A stretch of 64,000 nucleotides of DNA. It comes from Isoetes taiwanensis (lineage: Eukaryota; Streptophyta; Lycopodiopsida; Isoetales; Isoetaceae). The translations under genes and the position numbers were made by a program. The stretch is from the NCBI GenBank assembly GCA_021234155.1, contig JAJEKV010000292.1, forward strand, positions 250,001-314,000, in the 5' to 3' direction. Below are positions 58,392-64,000 of the stretch, one piece after another. Every line of letters begins with the position of its first letter. Within the stretch, counting starts at the first letter, position 1. The notes below the pieces were generated by a model. That model did no database searches, was not told the origin of the DNA, and saw only the letters and a list, made by a program, of their open reading frames with translations.

Positions 58392-58666
58392 GGTATAAAT
58401 TTATACTTAAAAGAGGACTCGGCGGTATATATTTATCTTCTCTCTCGGTATAAATTTATCACGAGAGTTCTCTCAATATAAATTTATACCATGAGCTCTC
58501 TAGGTATAAACTTATACCGCGAGAGTTCTCTCGGTATAAATTTATACCAAATTTATATATTTTTTATGTATATATAGTATATATATAGTATATAACAAAA
58601 ATAAAAAAGTCAACTCTTGCCGTATAAATTTATACGGTAAGAGTTCTAGCGGTGTAAATTTATACC
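58392..58666. repeat. minisatellite of a self-complementary 16-mer
   Basis: Eight copies of GGTATAAATTTATACC or a close variant start at about 58392, 58423, 58447, 58475, 58503, 58533, 58621 and 58651, mostly 24-31 bp apart. They are separated by spacers of the type GAGAGTTCTCTC, itself nearly palindromic. The copy at 58621 is CGTATAAATTTATACG: both ends changed together, which keeps the palindrome. An AT-rich TATATAG tract (58550-58600) interrupts the series. Each unit can form a hairpin on either strand. Confidence 0.85.
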
Positions 58667-58689
58667 ATTTTTTTTTATATGTACGAACG

Positions 58690-60635
58690 CTAAACCCTCT
58701 CTGGCTTCGGTGGGGCAACCAAGTTAGTGAAAATTTTTGTCGGATCAGGTCCCGTAAAAAACGTTAATCTATATATATCAAGGTTGTTGTTGGTTGGATC
58801 TTGATCAACTAGCTTAGAGAAAACTATGACCATTTTGCTAGTCTCACCTTGCTGTTTGGGGGCGTATGGCATAGCACGGCACCAATGAATCTATAATGCT
58901 AACTTGTGACATCTGTTTAATTGCCTAAAATATAAGGGCACTTGACACACCTTGTTATACTAGGCTCTTGGATGGGTTGTTCATTTTGCACAAGGTTCAC
59001 AATTACGTGCAAATGATATCATTTTAAGGTATGTGTCTATTTAAATTGCTTTATTGTCCTTTTTTTTGCCACATAATTGTTGTGTCCAATGTGGAATAAA
59101 GGGACATTTCCTTGGGCAAGTCGATGGTTTCATTTGGATTGTTGAATGTCCACTATGCAAAATCGTTTTTTTAAATAAGGTTCTATCTGGCTTTACTTTT
59201 TTAAAGGAGGTGCACCTTTTTAGCATGCAAGATGCAACGTGTTAAATTCCTAAGGGAAAGCCTTTGCATGACACTCTTACAATTTATGTTGCAAAAGGTA
59301 TGGACTACTTCCTTGTTTTACAAAAAGCCATGCCGTGATGTCTACTTGTGGACTTGTTTTTTAAGAAAACAAAGCGTAAGTCTTTCCTACCATATGTAAA
59401 GCATATAGTATGCTATTTTCGTTTTGGGGTTGGGGAGGGTTTTCAGGCAGTGGTTTGGCCTAAGATTTCCGTATAGTATTGTATTGAAAAGGGTATAATT
59501 TGCCATCTGAGAGGAGCTTCACCATTTAATGCTATTTTGGGTGGTTTGGAACTCCCTTTTTATAGGAATTAGTCGTCTATGTCGTAGGTTCCAATTTAGA
59601 AAGCATGTGAAGGAGCGTACAAGGTGGAATTTTGTGAACACATGCCGGTTTTGGGGTAAATAATCACGAATAGGCGCAACACAAATCATGACATATCACC
59701 ACGGATTGAAACAAAAAGCAGAAAAAAGCTACGGTGTATGTCAAAAAAACTTGGAAATGGTCGGATCGGGAGAAATTAGACCGGTAGAAAGCAATAGAGT
59801 GGGTTGTAAAGGGCTTCAAGTATCGGGAAGCGATAGTGCATGGGCAAAAAGCAGGGAAGAAAAACTGGCGGGCTGAATTGTCACATCACGGAAGATAACT
59901 TAGTTGAGTAGGTGACATAAATACGGGGATGAATTGAAGAGAATACTTTGTCACGATCACCCTCGCAATCGACCACGCCGAGAGGATCTCGCATCACCAT
60001 GGTCGCCCGGATAGCATCGGGTTTCACGCCCCTGTGCCCAGTTTGGGCACGAATCATAAGGCCCTTCAAGCAGATTTCTATAAGAGCGGGTCCAGGTCAC
60101 CGGCGGAAGCATCGGTTTGCCCCAGCCCTGTAGCAATTTCGCCTGCTGCCAGAATCTGCCTTTTTTTCCTCCGAGGTCTAGGCTAGCCAAAGATCCCGAC
60201 CCGATTACCTAAGGGCAATTCTTTTCTTCAGCGGTTTACAGGCGATCCACCCCATAACTCTTAGAATCTGGGCGGAATGGTTATTGTTCATTGGGGCAAT
60301 TGGGGCAGTTCGCGATGGGCGATGCCAAGTTTTGGTTCAAGCAAACTTGGTTCGAAGATCTGCGTGCTTCATGCTGGCCATTGGGTTTTCTATTCTATTT
60401 TGCTTTTTTCTTGTGTGCTTCAACCATGTGTGCGATCGACACCATAGGAAGCGGTTTTTATTTTTGGCTCAAAATCTTAATGGCCATTGATCTGGCACAA
60501 TACCAGGAATATCCCACAGATCAATGGCTCTCAATAAAACTTGGAAGCAAACCCATAAAGATAGCAAATAACGAATAACGAAATAACGAAATGCAGTATC
60601 GCATTTCTGTTCGCACCTAATTTCTTTCTTCAAAA
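58690..60635. other. unassigned DNA with minor coding-like stretches
   Basis: 58872-58690 on the minus strand ends in PDPTKIFTNLVAPPKPE, and 59054-59245 on the plus strand has C-x2-C...C-x2-C spacing (CVQCGIKGHFLG ... VECPLCKIV). Both are short and unassigned. 59640-60260 is more GC-rich and open on both strands, without recognised motifs. At 60568-60592 the word ATAACGAA is repeated. Confidence 0.35.
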
Positions 60636-61274
60636 TTACCATCGCACGACACGTTGGATCCATCGCATTTTATGGCATCCATCGCATTTTATGGCATCCA
60701 TCGCATTTATGGCAGATTTATGATGGTGCTGCGAAGCTCTGACAGATAAATGGTGCACTATATTTGCTCCTGCACTATCTCCGGCGAAGACAATCCTTGA
60801 AAAATCTGCATATTCTTTTAGCCATGGATCGTCGGAATGTAAAGCTTGAGATTGGAGCCATTGCAGGGCGAGCCAAGCATCTTCATACGCGGCCGGAAGC
60901 TTATTTTGTGGCGCAAGCCTGTATAATCTAAAGAAGATTACCATGGCCGGAGAGTTCTTGGCGCGCATTTGGCAGAATTTATGATAGTTCGAGCTCGCAG
61001 CATTGAATTTGACAAAACTCCCTCCATGAATGTAAAATATTATCCTCATTTTCCTAGGCATTGGATCAACAGCTTCCCTGAGCAAGAAAATTCGCGCCCC
61101 TACTTCAGTTTCGGAATCAAAAATCACATCTCTGGATGCAACGCCTCCATCTCTGAAGCTTGAATCCGTGGGGATAATTTGGAAGCAGAGGGAGGGATCT
61201 AAATCAGGGCCATTCTTGAGAATATTGGACTCGGAACGGAGGAAAGAAACGAGGGATTTTACAGCAGCGGCCAT
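60636..61274 (-). pseudogene. plant carboxylesterase (CXE/GID1-like), 3'-truncated
   Basis: An alpha/beta-hydrolase that would cleave carboxyl esters in the cytosol. From the ATG at 61274 (MAAAVKSLVSFLRSESN) the minus-strand frame runs VASRDVIFDSETEVGARIFL, then the oxyanion-hole motif FYIHGGSF (about 61037), YRLAPQNKLPAAYEDAWLAL, and the nucleophile motif FAGDSAGANIVHHLSVRA (about 60800-60745). After about 180 residues it runs into a 19-bp tandem repeat and stops at 60636-60638. Family members have about 310-340 residues, so the second half, with the catalytic Asp and His, is missing. The N-terminus fits class-I plant CXEs. HGGSF instead of HGGGF is a small change. Function as an esterase is not expected. 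Confidence 0.8.
60661..60713. repeat. 19-bp minisatellite at the carboxylesterase break
   Basis: CATCGCATTTTATGGCATC is present almost three times with a 19-bp period (60661, 60680, 60699; the last copy lacks one T). The unit translates out of register in the carboxylesterase frame and marks the point where homology to the family ends. Confidence 0.85.
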
Positions 61275-64000
61275 GGAAAAAAGAAAATCAAGAAAATCAA
61301 GAAAATGAAGATAGTGAAGAGAAGGGGATAGTTAAATCGCCATAGCCAAGGCTTGGACGCCGGAGACGGAGATGCGAGTATGAGCAAAACAAAGGGTGCA
61401 TGTGGCCATTAAATATCTTGAGAGGGAAAGAATCCACAAGGATTGGCAAAGGGGCACTGTATCGAACACAGTAACTGTATTTTTCAAAGGCAGGCTTTGG
61501 GCAGGCGACGGATTTGGCTCCAAGAAACAAAGGGGGACACTTAGCTGTCTGTGACCACACAATCTGACAGGGCCATGAAAAAACAAACATAGAACTTAGA
61601 TTTCTTCTGCTCTTGATCATGCAAAGTCAATCGGAAGCCTGGCACGAAGCATTTTAATGGGTGAGATCTAGACTGGCGCAAAGGATCCACAACATCGCCA
61701 TCGCCATCTCCTTCTGTGCCCACTTCGATTTCAGGGGCGTGCTGTGTAGTGTACTGCACTGCCTAAAATTTGCCGTCTTCTTTTCGGCGGGGCATCTTCC
61801 GGTCCGGCGGTCCGCCATAGCCGCCCTCACGCTCTCACGGATTTCTTTTTCCCGCCCTCAGCCTTAGCCTCAGCCTCATGCTGCTGAGCTGTCTTTCTGC
61901 CCCCGCAAAGGCCGACATATGGTTTTAATATTTCTCCCTAAACGTGGCCATTGGGCTTCCCATATTACCTGTATCGCGTTCCTTTATTGGTCGGTAAGCA
62001 TATTTCAAAAAAACCCTCCTCCATGTAGGCTTGGCGGCTGTGCGATGCTGGAACTGGCTGTGGCGATGCGGCAAGAAGGCTGGAGCAAAATACCGCCGAC
62101 CACGGCATCGGTAGTTCTGGCGCTTCTACTGTGCTTTAAAAGTCATTAAATTTTTACCTCAGGATATTTTAAATGATGCCCACCTTCAACTAAATTTCCC
62201 TTCGTTAATTTTTTTTTCTCAAGTATCATAACCATTAATTACTTAGCAAAGTGGAATCCTGCATTAGAAATTGCCTTCTCAAATTAGTGGCATGCGTCCA
62301 ACCATGTTGGTCTAGATTCTTCACGATTCTTGGTTTTCGCTATCTCTGTTGTCTTTCTGTTGTTTTTGTCCTGCCACAATCCCTCTACTTTCATGTTCCT
62401 CCTCTTTTACACCTGTTGTTCTATTAAAAACCACTTTTACGATAAAGTGGTATGGTTTGTATAGCATTAACATTGATTCCCAATACCAATACCAATACAA
62501 GGCTATAATCTTAGAAAACAAATTCCATTACATTGTGCTCCTTAATCTCGCGATCGGGATAGATCAACAATTTGATGCAAGAAACCGAAAGAGAATGCAT
62601 CACTAATAGCAAGAGTAATGGAAAATCCAAAGCCGAGAAAATCCGAGACCGAGAAGACGGAATGCAAAATGAAGCGTTGGTATAAAAGGATGGCGCGTGG
62701 CAAGAACTCCCAAATCATATAATTATAACTTGGCTCTCGCTCTCACTCTCACTATGTCTATGTCTATTTGATGAGCACATTTCATTTAGACCTTGCGATT
62801 TCACACAAAAATAGACACATCAATATCCTAGGATGCCTTCTATATGTGCAATCAGAGCCAATTATCTAACCCCTGCGCCAAAACCCTAGATCCATGTTGC
62901 CAACACCCTCAGCATGAAGCTCCCATCATTGTGTTGCGATGCAAAGAAGGGGTATGCGATGCACAGATGGCCCATCAAATTGAGTCTAACCAAGTGGACC
63001 ATGGTGGCTCCCTCGAATAGGGGGTGCTCACCATTCCCTTTTATTCATTTTTTTTTTTTTCCATACCATTTGAATTGCTATTCTATCATTCCAACCAAAG
63101 AGAATCGGGTTGGTTCTTAACATTCGGATTAATAAGGTGTATGTATTCTATAAAACTACATATCTAGATCATGTAAGATGAACCACCCAAAGCTGAAACA
63201 ACTTAATTATAGAACCGAAGGAAGAAGCGAGGTCTTTCGTGCTATATAACAAATGGTTGCGGCGGCCAAAAGCGTGGCTTTTAAGTTTTTTTGAAATAAT
63301 TTGGAGATTACAGTTGTCCAACTTAGACACATTATGTTCAATTTTGCAAGCCCATAACTGAGATCCTTTTTGACTTATACAAAAATCTACTTTGCCGCGA
63401 GTTGAGCAAGAGAAATGTTCGCGGCGGCCAAGGCCGCCGCGATAAATTTCTTGTAATATTATATTAGTGCCTATTTTTGATGACATGTCCACAATATACT
63501 TGCTGTGGATATTCTTCAGACAAAAAGGTAGACAATAAATATCTCATAAATTTTAGCAGCTGGATGTTTTCGACTGTGTCAAGGCGCCGCGCTCTCTGCT
63601 CTATCTGGCTATTCTTGAAGCATATGAGGATGTTGCGATCTGTGGCATCCAATCTTAAAGCTCAAGCACTCTATAAGCTCAAGCAGTTTGCTTTTCCAGG
63701 CCACTCTGGTATCCAGTGATAATCTTTCAAGCAAATGATGGGGCTTTTAACTGGAAAATAGATTTCTAGATTGGCAAAGGCCAATGCTCTCTTTGCTGGC
63801 AAAGACATCCAAGATAAGGACTTCGGAGCTTCAATCATTTAAAGGAGCATGTCTTAAACAGGTTTTGTGCATCTTCTTACTGCATTTTAATCTAGATTAT
63901 TATTCCAAACTTTGTGAAGGAGAACTAGAGGCTTAAGGCTAAGCTCTATATGATGCGTTTGGTTTTGCTTCAATGAGCTCATCATTGTTATGAACCGTAG
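61275..64000. other. right end of window, no firm gene
   Basis: Just upstream of the carboxylesterase start the minus strand is open in more than one frame (61620-61297), probably 5' flank. 61660-61880 is GC-rich. At about 62681 TATAAAAGG could be a TATA box for plus-strand transcription, but no coding region follows in reach. The minus strand at 63652-63464 (ATDRNILICFKNSQIEQRAR, LLKFMRYLLSTFLSEEYP) reads like protein but is unassigned. A perfect 10-bp inverted repeat (CGCGGCGGCC-AA-GGCCGCCGCG) lies at 63420-63441. Confidence 0.35.

Noticed and set aside
58392-58666. CRISPR array
   Set aside because: Repeats are palindromic and the spacers are near-identical, not unique; the context is plant nuclear DNA.
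59640-60260. GC-richer patch as an organellar insertion
   Set aside because: No plastid or mitochondrial gene sequence could be recognised in any frame.
62675-62760. Promoter with TATAAAAGG
   Set aside because: No coding region or transcript start follows, and AT-rich DNA gives such words often.

Overview
This 64 kb window looks like nuclear DNA of a land plant. Supporting signs are a plant-type NB-ARC/LRR resistance-gene relic, an AGO1-clade-like Argonaute relic, a plant carboxylesterase (CXE/GID1-like) fragment, a receptor-kinase tail, a plant L1-type LINE with a DUF4283-like ORF1, plant-type Helitron 3' ends, and AT-rich intergenic DNA with canonical GT-AG introns. I cannot name the species. 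The piggyBac relic and the run of L-x-L-S-x-C-S leucine-rich repeats fit a non-flowering plant (bryophyte, fern, lycophyte or gymnosperm) at least as well as an angiosperm, but that is inference. I see no bacterial, organellar, rRNA or CRISPR material.

Layout. 0.1-2.7 kb: minus-strand piggyBac transposase pseudogene with AT-hooks, then a 261-bp MITE. 5.6-7.9 kb: minus-strand exon blocks with good splice sites from unrecognised gene(s). 7.9-10.8 kb: nested direct duplications and a degenerate ~165-bp tandem array. 11.5-12.0 kb: small poly(A) retro-insertion. 12.4-16.0 kb: NLR pseudogene whose LRR part is a GC-rich island. 16.1-16.9 kb: unrecognised gene relic. 16.9-19.2 kb: copy A of a non-autonomous element (family X) with gene-like cargo. 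21.1-22.8 kb: exon-like blocks and a direct duplication split by a 303-bp Harbinger-like MITE. 24.1-26.7 kb: Helitron 3' end, 5'-truncated LINE with perfect target-site duplication (TSD), receptor-kinase relic. 32.1-34.0 kb: non-autonomous Helitron candidate. 34.7-41.1 kb: nearly full-length, decayed LINE with an 11-bp TSD. 41.7-43.1 kb: Argonaute pseudogene. 44.7-52.7 kb: decayed Helitron Rep-helicase, split by copy B of family X. 55.8-57.0 kb: 210-bp duplication carrying a Helitron 3' end around a gene fragment. 58.4-58.7 kb: minisatellite of a self-complementary 16-mer. 60.6-61.3 kb: truncated carboxylesterase.

Almost every recognisable coding region is broken by stops, frameshifts, insertions or truncation, so the window reads as a transposon graveyard holding relics of host genes, with no functioning pathway visible. 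The most interesting candidate for something undescribed is family X: two copies share about 130 bp at one end and a conserved block plus a terminal-inverted-repeat module at the other, yet carry different gene-like cargo. One copy sits cleanly inside the Helitron Rep gene, which gives its exact borders.
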